From an uncultured Bacteroidales bacterium (GTDB lineage: Bacteria > Bacteroidota > Bacteroidia > Bacteroidales > Bacteroidaceae): a stretch of DNA of 8,469 nt. Position 1 is the stretch's first letter; each line of letters starts with the position of its first letter. The stretch lies in NCBI GenBank assembly GCA_937896105.1, contig CALBKR010000148.1, forward strand, positions 1 through 8,469, written 5' to 3'. Positions 1 to 5,583 of the stretch are shown here, piece after piece. The notes beneath the pieces are model-generated. The model saw nothing but the letters and a program-made list of their open reading frames with translations. It was not told the origin of the DNA and ran no database searches. The position numbers and the translations under genes are program-made.

Positions 1-15
1 ATTCAAACGCAACAT
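1..15 (-). CDS. Possible 5' end of a leftward gene (partial, product unknown)
   Basis: Five codons reading M-L-R-L-N start at an ATG at 15 and run off the left edge. An in-frame TAA lies three codons upstream of this ATG with no other start codon between, so if this frame is coding it must begin here or just after. A purine-rich AAGGAAGAG lies upstream at about 26-34, and a good Bacteroidota-type promoter pointing the same way is at 60-91. The product cannot be identified from five codons. Confidence 0.35.
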
Positions 16-59
16 ATCAAGTTACTCTTCCTTGACAGCGATTACGCCGAAAGCGGGGA

Positions 60-91
60 CAAAGATAGGACATTTTTTCAATTTGACCAAA
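60..91 (-). promoter_or_regulatory. Leftward Bacteroidota-type promoter
   Basis: On the minus strand the -7 element TATCTTTG (60-67) matches the Bacteroides consensus TAnnTTTG exactly. A TTTG -33 element sits at 88-91 with a 20-bp spacer, which fits the housekeeping sigma factor of this phylum. It would drive the gene beginning at about position 15, with a leader of roughly 40 nt. The -33 box overlaps the short inverted repeat ATTTG-AC-CAAAT at 81-92. Confidence 0.6.
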
Positions 92-115
92 TGTTGTCCA
101 TTATTTTGACCATCA

Positions 116-147
116 TTTGCTTTTCTGCTTCAATCGCACTACCTTTG
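116..147 (+). promoter_or_regulatory. Promoter of the split 5'-nucleotidase operon
   Basis: TACCTTTG at 140-147 matches the TAnnTTTG -7 consensus of Bacteroidota, and TTTG at 116-119 lies 20 bp upstream as the -33 element. Transcription would start around 153-158, giving a short leader before the ATG at 174. It is arranged back to back with the leftward promoter at 60-91. Confidence 0.6.
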
Positions 148-173
148 AAACATTATAAAACAACGATATTTAT

Positions 174-932
174 ATGAGACTATCCTATTATAATTTAGCA
201 TTGGCGCTGCTTGCAGCGAGCCTTGCCGGCTGCACCCCGAAAAAGGCGGAACAGCAGATTGAGGCCGGCAACATAAGGGTTGTCGCAACAGGCAGAAGCG
301 ACGGTGCCGAAGAGGTACGCGCCATAATAGAGCGCACCAGGCCATACGTTGACAGCATAAAAAGACCAGTGGTAGGCGAAGCGGCAACAACTTTGAAGGC
401 ATACCTGCCCGAGAGCCCGCTGATGAATTTCGCAGCAGACGCTCTTATGGCTATGGCACAGCGATACAGCGGCGAGAAGGTTGACATAGCCCTTACAAAC
501 ATTGGCGGGTTGAGGAGCGACCTCAATGCCGGGACGATAACGTTCGGCGATGTATATAATGTCTTCAATTTCGACAACAGGCTCACCCTGCTGACTCTCA
601 ACGGCGAACAGCTGATGCAGCTTTGCAACGAGATTGCAGCCGCCGGCGGACAGGCTATAAGCGGTATGAAGATGACTATAACGAAGGAGCGCAAGCTGGT
701 TGACGCCACAGTCGGCGGAAAGGCTATCGAGCCGCAAGCCACCTACCGCATTGCAACGCTGGACTACCTTGCACAGGGCAACGACAAACTCACGACTCTT
801 GCGCTGGGCAGCGACGTGGATATGACAAAGCATCTGCTGCGCGACCTTATGGTCGAATATATAAAGGAGCTTGCCGGGAGAGGAGAAAAGGTGGATGCCA
901 AATGTGACGGACGTATAACAATTAAAGAGTGA
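174..932 (+). CDS. 5'-nucleotidase C-terminal domain lipoprotein
   Basis: This 252-residue protein corresponds to the substrate-binding C-terminal domain of UshA/CD73-type 5'-nucleotidases, without the metallophosphatase half. Residues 1-20 form a lipoprotein signal with lipobox LAGC (Cys20), so the mature protein should be a membrane-anchored envelope protein. No acidic surface-export motif is obvious just after the Cys. Family motifs run in order: ESPLMNFAADAL (80-91), TNIGGLRSDL (108-117, with the Arg of the NxGG[IL]R motif), VFNFDNRL (130-137) and YRIATLDYLAQGNDKL (191-206). The last replaces the usual GGDG(F/Y), so one of the two aromatic residues that stack on the nucleobase in the family seems absent. 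The metallophosphatase half is encoded 6 nt downstream, and the two products probably act together on nucleotides in the periplasm. The start at 174 is chosen because it gives a complete signal peptide. Family assignment is firm; substrate is inferred. Confidence 0.88.
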   Translation: MRLSYYNLALALLAASLAGCTPKKAEQQIEAGNIRVVATGRSDGAEEVRAIIERTRPYVDSIKRPVVGEAATTLKAYLPESPLMNFAADALMAMAQRYSGEKVDIALTNIGGLRSDLNAGTITFGDVYNVFNFDNRLTLLTLNGEQLMQLCNEIAAAGGQAISGMKMTITKERKLVDATVGGKAIEPQATYRIATLDYLAQGNDKLTTLALGSDVDMTKHLLRDLMVEYIKELAGRGEKVDAKCDGRITIKE

Positions 933-938
933 TACACT

Positions 939-1754
939 ATGAGAAAGAGACTGCTTTTACTTGCACTCATACTCTGCAGCAGCATAACCGCGCAGGAAAA
1001 GATTACGATACTCCACACGAACGACACACATAGCTGCATAGAGCCGGAGAAGGATGGAAATGCCGGCGCAGTTAACCGTGCACTGCTTATTGAAAGCCTG
1101 CGCGATTCTATCGGCAAGGATAACATCCTGTTGCTCGACTGCGGCGATTTTTCACAGGGTTCGCTCTATTACAACTGCTTCAAGGGCGATGTAGAGGTAG
1201 AGATTATGAACGCGATGGGATATGATGCCTGCACGATAGGCAACCACGAGCTCGACTATGGTGTCGAGAACCTTGCGCGCATTGCAAAGCTGGCAAAATT
1301 TGAAATGCTTTGCGCCAACTACACATTTGACGACACAGCCTGCGAAGGCTTGATAAAACCCTACACCGTAATCGAACGTGGAGGGAAGAGGATTGGCCTC
1401 TTCGGCCTCTCGCCCGACCCTAAAGGGCTTGTATCTAAGGACAATTACACAGGCATAACATTCATCTCGCCAGTTGAAGCGGCAAAGCAGTGCGTGGAGG
1501 CACTCAAAGAGCAGGGATGTGATGCAATTATATGCCTTTCGCACCTCGGGTGGCAGATAAGGAACGAATACAACGATGAGCGCCTGGTTGCAGAGACATC
1601 GGGCATCGATGTCATCATAGGCGGTCACTCGCACAACTATTTCGAGGAACCGCTGATATACAAGAACAGCGAGGGCAAGGATGTCATTATGCAGCAAATG
1701 GGTAAGAACGGGCGCTACATAGGATATATAACACTCGACATCGCAGAAAAATAA
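939..1754 (+). CDS. Exported metallophosphatase, 5'-nucleotidase N-terminal domain
   Basis: This 271-residue protein is a calcineurin-like metallophosphoesterase matching the N-terminal catalytic domain of UshA-type 5'-nucleotidases. A signal peptide covers about residues 1-19 (MRKRLLLLALILCSSITAQ). The two-metal ligands and catalytic residues are all visible: D29 and H31 in NDTH, D70 in CGDFSQG, N102 and H103 in GNHELDYG, H202 in SHLGW, and H230 and H232 in GGHSH. It stops where the linker to the C-terminal domain would begin in fused enzymes, and that missing domain is the preceding gene, only 6 nt upstream. The pair is therefore almost certainly one operon that supplies both halves of a nucleotidase or 2',3'-cyclic phosphodiesterase. 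The catalytic centre looks intact. The preferred nucleotide cannot be read from the sequence. Confidence 0.92.
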   Translation: MRKRLLLLALILCSSITAQEKITILHTNDTHSCIEPEKDGNAGAVNRALLIESLRDSIGKDNILLLDCGDFSQGSLYYNCFKGDVEVEIMNAMGYDACTIGNHELDYGVENLARIAKLAKFEMLCANYTFDDTACEGLIKPYTVIERGGKRIGLFGLSPDPKGLVSKDNYTGITFISPVEAAKQCVEALKEQGCDAIICLSHLGWQIRNEYNDERLVAETSGIDVIIGGHSHNYFEEPLIYKNSEGKDVIMQQMGKNGRYIGYITLDIAEK

Positions 1755-1810
1755 AACAGAAGAGTGCTATTAAATAATGTTAAGCACAATGGGCACTCGA
1801 TGATTTGTAT

Positions 1811-1818
1811 TATCTTCG
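1811..1818 (+). promoter_or_regulatory. Candidate -7 box upstream of the TlpA-like gene
   Basis: TATCTTCG differs at one position from the Bacteroidota TAnnTTTG -7 consensus and lies 35 nt before the ATG at 1854. No convincing TTTG lies at the right distance upstream; the nearest TTTG, at 1804-1807, is too close. Read-through from the nucleotidase operon is possible, because the 99-nt gap has no clear terminator. Confidence 0.35.
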
Positions 1819-1853
1819 CACAGTTCAGTATGTAAACCATTAAACTTAAAGAT

Positions 1854-2921
1854 ATGAAGATTTTGAAAATTCTTGCATTATCGGCGATAGCGATAACTGC
1901 AAACGCACAGAGCTACACCATCACTGGCAAGGCAGATAGCAAGCTCGAGGGTAAGACAGTGAAGCTCACAAACACCAATAATATGAATGTTGCTGCCGAA
2001 ACCACAGTAAAGGACGGTGCATTCAAATTCAACGGGACAGTAGACGACCAGGCACTTTTCGAGATTCAGGTCGGCAACAGACGCTACAGGGGATATGTAA
2101 TTGTTGAGCCTAACGCCGATGTTATAATAGATTTCACCCAGCAACCGCCCGTTGCCACAGGTGGACTCAACGACAAGCTCGCTGCATTGGAGAAATCCAT
2201 TGCCGGGAAGAGCAATGAACTTAATGCAAAGATCCAGCAGATGCAGATAGACGGAAAGAGCCGTGAAGAGATTGAGGCAATTGTAATCCCAGAGATAGAA
2301 GCCCTTTATGATATCTACCGACAGGCCATACAAGACAACAAGGACAATATGCTCGGCGCATACGTTCTTGGAATGGTGGCTCCCGAGTTCTACACATCAC
2401 TCGAATCGCTCGAGACAGCAATGGCAGATGTAAAATATGCCGAAAAGATATATCCATTAAGAATGCAGCGCGAGAACTATCTCAAGGCAGCAGCGACACA
2501 GGCAGGCAATATGTTCGTGGATTTCAGCGGTTTGACGATTGACGGCAAGCCCTCAAGGCTCTCCGACTATGTAGGCAAGGGCAAATATGTACTGGTCGAT
2601 TTCTGGGCATCGTGGTGCGCTCCCTGCAAGGGCGAGATTCCCAACCTCATTGAATTGCAGAACAAGTTCGGTGGAGAGAAGTTCACGGTTCTCGGTGTAA
2701 ATGTCTGGGACGAAGAGGATAAATTCAAGGCATCTCTTACCGAAGAGGGAATAACATATCCGCAGATATATATTCCACGCGACAACAAGGATAATGCGAC
2801 CGACTTATACGGCATACAGGGTATTCCGCAGATTATCCTGTTCGGCCCCGACGGCACTATTATCAAACGCGACCTCCGTGGACAGAGTATGAAAGACTTT
2901 GTTGCCGAGCAGTTGAAATAA
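1854..2921 (+). CDS. Exported DUF4369-TlpA family thiol-disulfide oxidoreductase
   Basis: The 355-residue product has a signal peptide at residues 1-18 (ending ANA, before QSYT). A beta-rich N-terminal region at about 20-115 has the character of DUF4369, and a helical, charged linker runs from about 120 to 215. A C-terminal thioredoxin fold of the TlpA/ResA/AhpC-TSA type begins near 222. The redox site is W254-C255-A256-P257-C258, and the expected cis-proline is P325 in GIP. This layout is characteristic of Bacteroidota, where such proteins reduce disulfides in periplasmic or envelope partners. The partner is unknown: the neighbours are a nucleotidase operon and a convergent ferredoxin, and neither is a cytochrome maturation gene. 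Both catalytic cysteines and the length are normal. The gene is bounded by a strong palindromic terminator 21 nt after its stop codon. Confidence 0.9.
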   Translation: MKILKILALSAIAITANAQSYTITGKADSKLEGKTVKLTNTNNMNVAAETTVKDGAFKFNGTVDDQALFEIQVGNRRYRGYVIVEPNADVIIDFTQQPPVATGGLNDKLAALEKSIAGKSNELNAKIQQMQIDGKSREEIEAIVIPEIEALYDIYRQAIQDNKDNMLGAYVLGMVAPEFYTSLESLETAMADVKYAEKIYPLRMQRENYLKAAATQAGNMFVDFSGLTIDGKPSRLSDYVGKGKYVLVDFWASWCAPCKGEIPNLIELQNKFGGEKFTVLGVNVWDEEDKFKASLTEEGITYPQIYIPRDNKDNATDLYGIQGIPQIILFGPDGTIIKRDLRGQSMKDFVAEQLK

Positions 2922-2942
2922 CCCGTAAACAGCAGGAACAGA

Positions 2943-2974
2943 AAGGCTCCACGATGCGCGCATCGTGGAGCCTT
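2943..2974. terminator. 32-nt perfect palindrome, likely bidirectional terminator
   Basis: The arms 2943-2956 and 2961-2974 are perfectly complementary (14 bp) around the self-complementary centre CGCG, so the whole 32 nt is a perfect palindrome beginning AAGGCTCCACGATG. It lies 21 nt after the TlpA-like stop codon on the plus strand and 19 nt after the stop of the minus-strand small ORF. The 3' tracts are only modestly T-rich (CTTATT on plus, TCTGTT on minus), so the stem rather than a long U-tract would do most of the work. Confidence 0.75.
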
Positions 2975-2993
2975 CTTATTCAGCCTGTTGCCT

Positions 2994-3086
2994 TTACAGA
3001 ATAATCGATATGTAGATATAGTAGCACACCACCGCTACCGCAACGATTATGCTGCTCTTTACCAATATGTGCAGGAATGTTTTCAT
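2994..3086 (-). CDS. Putative 30-residue single-pass membrane peptide
   Basis: An ATG at 3086 opens a 30-codon frame that ends in TAA at 2994. The peptide begins MKTFLHILVK, with three basic or partly basic residues (K2, H6, K10). It continues with an unbroken hydrophobic stretch of about 20 residues, including VAVAVVCYYIYIS and ending SIIL. This is the shape of a small single transmembrane helix with its N-terminus in the cytoplasm by the positive-inside rule. It lies between two hairpins: the ferredoxin terminator at 3103-3126, ending 16 nt upstream of the start, and the palindrome at 2943-2974 just downstream. No TAnnTTTG promoter is visible immediately upstream, so expression would depend on read-through from the ferredoxin gene. 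I recognise no named family, and a chance hydrophobic ORF is possible. Confidence 0.5.
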   Translation of the reverse strand: MKTFLHILVKSSIIVAVAVVCYYIYISIIL

Positions 3087-3102
3087 AACGGAAGAATAAA
3101 GA

Positions 3103-3126
3103 GGGGGCGCTTTAACAGGCGCCCCC
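3103..3126 (-). terminator. Intrinsic terminator of the ferredoxin gene
   Basis: An 8-bp all-GC-rich stem, GGGGGCGC (3103-3110) with GCGCCCCC (3119-3126), surrounds an 8-nt loop. On the minus strand it is followed by TCTTTATTCTT, a usable U-rich tract. It begins 21 nt after the ferredoxin stop codon. The stem could also end transcription from the plus strand, but its plus-side T-tract is very short. Confidence 0.75.
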
Positions 3127-3147
3127 CTTTGTTAGCAATTGCTGTAA

Positions 3148-3315
3148 TTAACCCTCGTGGATAGCCTCCGAAGGACAAACGCTTGCGCAGCTGCCGCAGT
3201 CAATGCACATTTCGGGGTTGATTGAATACTTCTCACCCTCAGAAATTGCACCCTGAGGACACTCATCAATACATGTACCGCAAGCAACGCAGTCATCAGA
3301 AATTACATAAGCCAT
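3148..3315 (-). CDS. 2[4Fe-4S] ferredoxin (55 residues)
   Basis: This is a small clostridial-type ferredoxin carrying two [4Fe-4S] clusters, an electron carrier in the cytoplasm for low-potential reactions such as pyruvate oxidation. Both cluster motifs are complete: C9-x2-C12-x2-C15-x3-C19-P and C37-x2-C40-x2-C43-x3-C47-P. By the usual pattern the fourth Cys of each motif ligates the other cluster. I chose the ATG at 3315 (MAYVISDDCVACG) because family members begin a few residues before the first cysteine. The same frame stays open to 3414, but that stretch contains the likely promoter and would add 33 residues without family resemblance. The gene is monocistronic apart from the possible small ORF beyond its terminator. 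It lies divergent from the thioesterase gene. Confidence 0.93.
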   Translation of the reverse strand: MAYVISDDCVACGTCIDECPQGAISEGEKYSINPEMCIDCGSCASVCPSEAIHEG

Positions 3316-3347
3316 AGTTGTAATATTTAAAATTGTATTATCCATTG

Positions 3348-3377
3348 CGAAGATAGTTCTTTTTGTGCACACGCAAA
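3348..3377 (-). promoter_or_regulatory. Ferredoxin promoter
   Basis: On the minus strand TATCTTCG (3348-3355) is one mismatch from the Bacteroidota TAnnTTTG -7 box, and TTTG (3374-3377) lies 18 bp upstream as a -33 box. This spacing is a little short but workable. Transcription would start near 3340, leaving a leader of about 25 nt before the ATG at 3315. It supports the short 55-residue gene model. Confidence 0.5.
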
Positions 3378-3456
3378 CAACAGCTCCGCAATTTAACATT
3401 TTTTTACAATACAAAGCCGTTGAAAATAGACATAAGACGACCTATTCCACAACACA

Positions 3457-3488
3457 TTTTCGCCACTCGACTATATTTTGTATTTTTG
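3457..3488 (+). promoter_or_regulatory. Thioesterase promoter
   Basis: TATTTTTG at 3481-3488 is a full match to TAnnTTTG. A TTTT at 3457-3460, 20 bp upstream, is a one-mismatch -33 box. Transcription would begin near 3495, leaving a leader of about 40 nt to the ATG at 3538. This position argues against a start codon at 3478, which would lie upstream of the transcription start. Confidence 0.5.
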
Positions 3489-3537
3489 CAAAGACGATAG
3501 CCATACACTATCAACAAGGATAAAAGAGATTTGTTTT

Positions 3538-4281
3538 ATGGAATTCAAGAAGAATATAGACCGGTTCACATTTGTGGCCGACTCGTTCCTGACCGACAAG
3601 ATTGGCAGGATGCGCCCCACGACCCTATGCAACAATATGCTCAACTGCGGATGGCGTCACGGTGAGGTTCGCGGTATGGGAAACACATCGACACTCGGAT
3701 GGGTTCTTGCACGCCTTGCATTGCACATCGGGCAGACACCGATGGCGCACGAGAGATTTTATGTAGACACTTGGATACGCAACCTCTACCACGGCTTCAC
3801 CGACCGCTGCATAAGGGCTGTGAACGAAGATGGCGAGGAAATTGCATCAATGCTTACAACTTTCGCTATGATAGACCTCAGGACACGCTCTGCAGTGGAC
3901 TTGAACGGCGACATAGGCGTAAGACTCAATGAGTGTATCGTACCCGATGAGCCCTTGGGCATAAAACGCATACCATCGATAAACCGCACATCGGTTGATG
4001 AGGTGACATTCAGGCTCCGCCCCACGTACAGCGATGTCGATTTCAACGGGCATATGAACAGCATCCGATACCTCGACCGCATTCTTGATGCTATGCCGCT
4101 CGATTATATGCACAGCCACAACCTGACCGATTTTGTTGCGGCATATATGAAAGAAGGATGTTGCAACGAAGAACTGTCATTCGGGATAAAAGAGATTGCG
4201 CCCGACAACTACCTTGCGAGAGTCACAAAGGAGGATGGCACACCGGCTGTTAATATCGAATTGAAATTCGAACCGATATAA
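3538..4281 (+). CDS. Acyl-ACP thioesterase (FatA/FatB-like, double hotdog)
   Basis: The 247-residue product hydrolyses acyl-acyl carrier protein to free fatty acid and ACP in the cytoplasm. It has the two tandem hotdog domains of the acyl-ACP thioesterase family. The N-terminal one begins FKKNIDRFTFVADSF and contains ...GNTSTLGWVLARLALHI; the C-terminal one contains the catalytic D168-F-N170-G-H172-M-N motif (YSDVDFNGHMN). This matches the Asp/Asn/His set known from plant FatB. The conserved Glu region downstream reads Y-M-K-E206-G-C208-C209 where plant enzymes have an adjacent Glu-Cys. Length agrees with bacterial members. I chose the ATG at 3538 because family resemblance starts there and a -7 box lies at 3481-3488; the frame is open from 3478. 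It stands alone, divergent from the ferredoxin. Its stop codon lies inside the shared terminator palindrome. Confidence 0.9.
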   Translation: MEFKKNIDRFTFVADSFLTDKIGRMRPTTLCNNMLNCGWRHGEVRGMGNTSTLGWVLARLALHIGQTPMAHERFYVDTWIRNLYHGFTDRCIRAVNEDGEEIASMLTTFAMIDLRTRSAVDLNGDIGVRLNECIVPDEPLGIKRIPSINRTSVDEVTFRLRPTYSDVDFNGHMNSIRYLDRILDAMPLDYMHSHNLTDFVAAYMKEGCCNEELSFGIKEIAPDNYLARVTKEDGTPAVNIELKFEPI

Positions 4282-4325
4282 AAACATCAACGGCGCACAT
4301 TGTGCGCCGTTGATGTTTTTATATC
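4275..4325. terminator. 51-nt palindromic bidirectional terminator overlapping two stop codons
   Basis: The arms 4275-4299 and 4301-4325 are perfect reverse complements (25 bp) around the single base at 4300. The GC-rich core GGCGCACA pairs with TGTGCGCC, flanked by A and T runs, so each strand gives a GC-rich stem followed by GTTTTTATATC. It lies between convergent genes and serves both. The thioesterase TAA (4279-4281) is entirely inside the left arm, and two of three bases of the guanylyltransferase TGA (4324-4326) are in the right arm. Confidence 0.92.
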
Positions 4326-5409
4326 AGGCAAACTGTTCACCGACCTTCATCTTCGCATCATTCAGGAAGCGGCGGATATCGCCTTCCTCGCCCTTACGGC
4401 AAATCATAAGCACATCATCAGAATCTATTACCAACAGGTCATCAACCCCTTTCATCACTGCCAGCTTGCCTTTGGGCAACATTACTACATTGTTATTGCA
4501 GTCGTATTTAAGCACACGGCTGTTCATTATAACATTGCCGCAATTGTCCTTGGGCATAAAGCCGTAGAGGGTGTCCCAGGTTCCGATATCTGCCCAGCCG
4601 AAATCTCCCACGCTGACATATACATTATCGGCCTTTTCCATAACATTGAGGTCGATAGATGCTGTAGGGAAGGATGTGTAGACCTCATATCCACGTTTGC
4701 GACGCTGCGCACGGTCGGGTATCTCACGGTATATGCTCTCCAGTTCCTTCATCATATCGGGCAGATGCTTCGATATTGTATCTATTATTGTCTGCACATT
4801 CCAGATATATATACCTGTGTTCCAATAGAACTCTCCGCTATCCACGAACACTTTGGCGAACTCAAGAGCCGGCTTTTCGGTAAAAGTACGCACCTTGTAT
4901 ATCGAGCCGCTCACCGGTACACCCTCTACCTGTATGTAACCGTACCGGGTCTCGGGACAGGTAGGTTTTATACCGATGACAACAAGTTTGCTGTTCTCGG
5001 CAACAAAATCGAGCGCATCGCTTACAAGACCTGCAAATTTATCTTCATTGAGCACAAGCTGGTCACTCTGTGCCACTACGATATTGGCCTTTGGGTTTAA
5101 TTGGCGTATATGACACGCGAGGTTTGCGATACTCGGCGCCGTGCCACGGAACGCAGGCTCGTGTATGACCTGGAGGTCGGATACATCGGGCAACTGCTCG
5201 CGTACCAAAGCGGTATAGTCAACGTGCGTGGAGATGATTATATTCTCGCGCGGCACTATACGGGAGTAACGCTCGTATGTCTGTTGCAGAAGAGTCTTGC
5301 CACAACCGAGCGGGTCTTGAAATTGCTTTGGGAGAGCCTTGCGGCTCATTGGCCATAGACGCGTACCCTGGCCACCTGCCATTATCACGCAATAGCTGTT
5401 CTTGTCCAT
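4324..5409 (-). CDS. manC: Mannose-1-phosphate guanylyltransferase (short, single-domain)
   Basis: The 361-residue enzyme makes GDP-mannose from GTP and mannose 1-phosphate, the donor for mannose and (via GDP-fucose) fucose in surface glycans. The nucleotidyltransferase signature is G12-G-Q-G-T-R-L-W-P-M-S-R23 followed by LPKQF (26-30). Later motifs are FTEKP (176-180), W-N-T-G-I (196-200) and FGWADIGTW (270-278). The protein ends at about 360 residues, so it lacks the C-terminal cupin isomerase domain of bifunctional ManC/AlgA. Two positions differ from the usual family pattern: AQSDQ (113-117), where an (A/S)DH is normal, and FRGTAP (87-92), where RNTAP is normal. It is not in a glycan cluster; its neighbours are a convergent thioesterase and the upstream asnS. 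The promoter candidate at 5477-5484 and the asnS terminator suggest independent transcription. A related hexose-1-phosphate nucleotidyltransferase activity is the main alternative. Confidence 0.88.
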   Translation of the reverse strand: MDKNSYCVIMAGGQGTRLWPMSRKALPKQFQDPLGCGKTLLQQTYERYSRIVPRENIIISTHVDYTALVREQLPDVSDLQVIHEPAFRGTAPSIANLACHIRQLNPKANIVVAQSDQLVLNEDKFAGLVSDALDFVAENSKLVVIGIKPTCPETRYGYIQVEGVPVSGSIYKVRTFTEKPALEFAKVFVDSGEFYWNTGIYIWNVQTIIDTISKHLPDMMKELESIYREIPDRAQRRKRGYEVYTSFPTASIDLNVMEKADNVYVSVGDFGWADIGTWDTLYGFMPKDNCGNVIMNSRVLKYDCNNNVVMLPKGKLAVMKGVDDLLVIDSDDVLMICRKGEEGDIRRFLNDAKMKVGEQFA

Positions 5410-5476
5410 AATGCTATTTATGTTTACCTCTTTAAATTAAACGGCCTGCAATATCATTTATTGCTTGCTTTTTATG

Positions 5477-5484
5477 CAAATATA
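5477..5484 (-). promoter_or_regulatory. Candidate -7 box of the guanylyltransferase gene
   Basis: On the minus strand TATATTTG matches TAnnTTTG and lies 68 nt upstream of the ATG at 5409. There is no clean TTTG -33 box at the expected distance. The box partly overlaps the inverted repeat TATAACA-A-TGTTATA at 5481-5495, a possible operator. The rest of the 5410-5542 gap is AT-rich, and I see no gene in it. Confidence 0.45.
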
Positions 5485-5495
5485 ACAATGTTATA
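5481..5495. repeat. Inverted repeat TATAACA-A-TGTTATA at a promoter
   Basis: Two perfect 7-bp arms (5481-5487 and 5489-5495) surround one central base. The repeat touches the candidate -7 box of the guanylyltransferase gene and extends into the spacer, where a repressor would block polymerase. AT-rich palindromes of this size do occur by chance, so the operator role is only a suggestion. Confidence 0.35.
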
Positions 5496-5542
5496 ATATT
5501 TTCACTCTTTTAACAGGTAGAAAAAATCACAACATAAAACAA

Positions 5543-5570
5543 TTCAGGCCCCGGAACTCCGGAGCCTGAA
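5543..5570 (-). terminator. Intrinsic terminator of the purB-rluB-asnS cluster
   Basis: On the minus strand TTCAGGCTCCGGA pairs with TCCGGGGCCTGAA. The one non-identical position forms a U-G wobble in this orientation and a mismatch in the other, which favours leftward function. The transcript continues TTGTTTTATGTTG, a U-rich tail. The hairpin begins 13 nt after the asnS stop codon. Confidence 0.8.
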
Positions 5571-5583
5571 GCGGATATGTCAA

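Noticed and set aside
188..833. Two overlapping minus-strand open frames of 180-210 codons opposite the lipoprotein gene
   Set aside because: They are composition shadows of the real gene; the frames have no recognisable domain and no promoter.
1762..1798. Mutually exclusive stems after the metallophosphatase gene (GTGCT with AGCAC, or GAGTGC with GCACTC)
   Set aside because: The stems are only 5-6 bp and no T-tract follows, so neither a terminator nor a switch can be supported.
1811..3355. Identical TATCTTCGCA at the candidate promoters of the TlpA-like and ferredoxin genes
   Set aside because: It is one base from the common Bacteroidota -7 sequence, so coincidence is enough to explain it; no shared redox operator can be claimed.
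3316..3414. A 33-residue N-terminal extension of the ferredoxin
   Set aside because: The extra frame overlaps the probable promoter, and ferredoxins of this type start a few residues before the first Cys; MAYVISDDC at 3315 fits.
3478..3537. A 20-residue N-terminal extension of the thioesterase
   Set aside because: It would begin upstream of the likely transcription start, contains the -7 box itself, and has no family resemblance.
4300..5100. Long open frame of 266 codons on the plus strand opposite the guanylyltransferase
   Set aside because: It lies antisense to a gene with clear motifs, is rich in His, Tyr, Ile and Cys without domain structure, and is explained by codon bias on the opposite strand.
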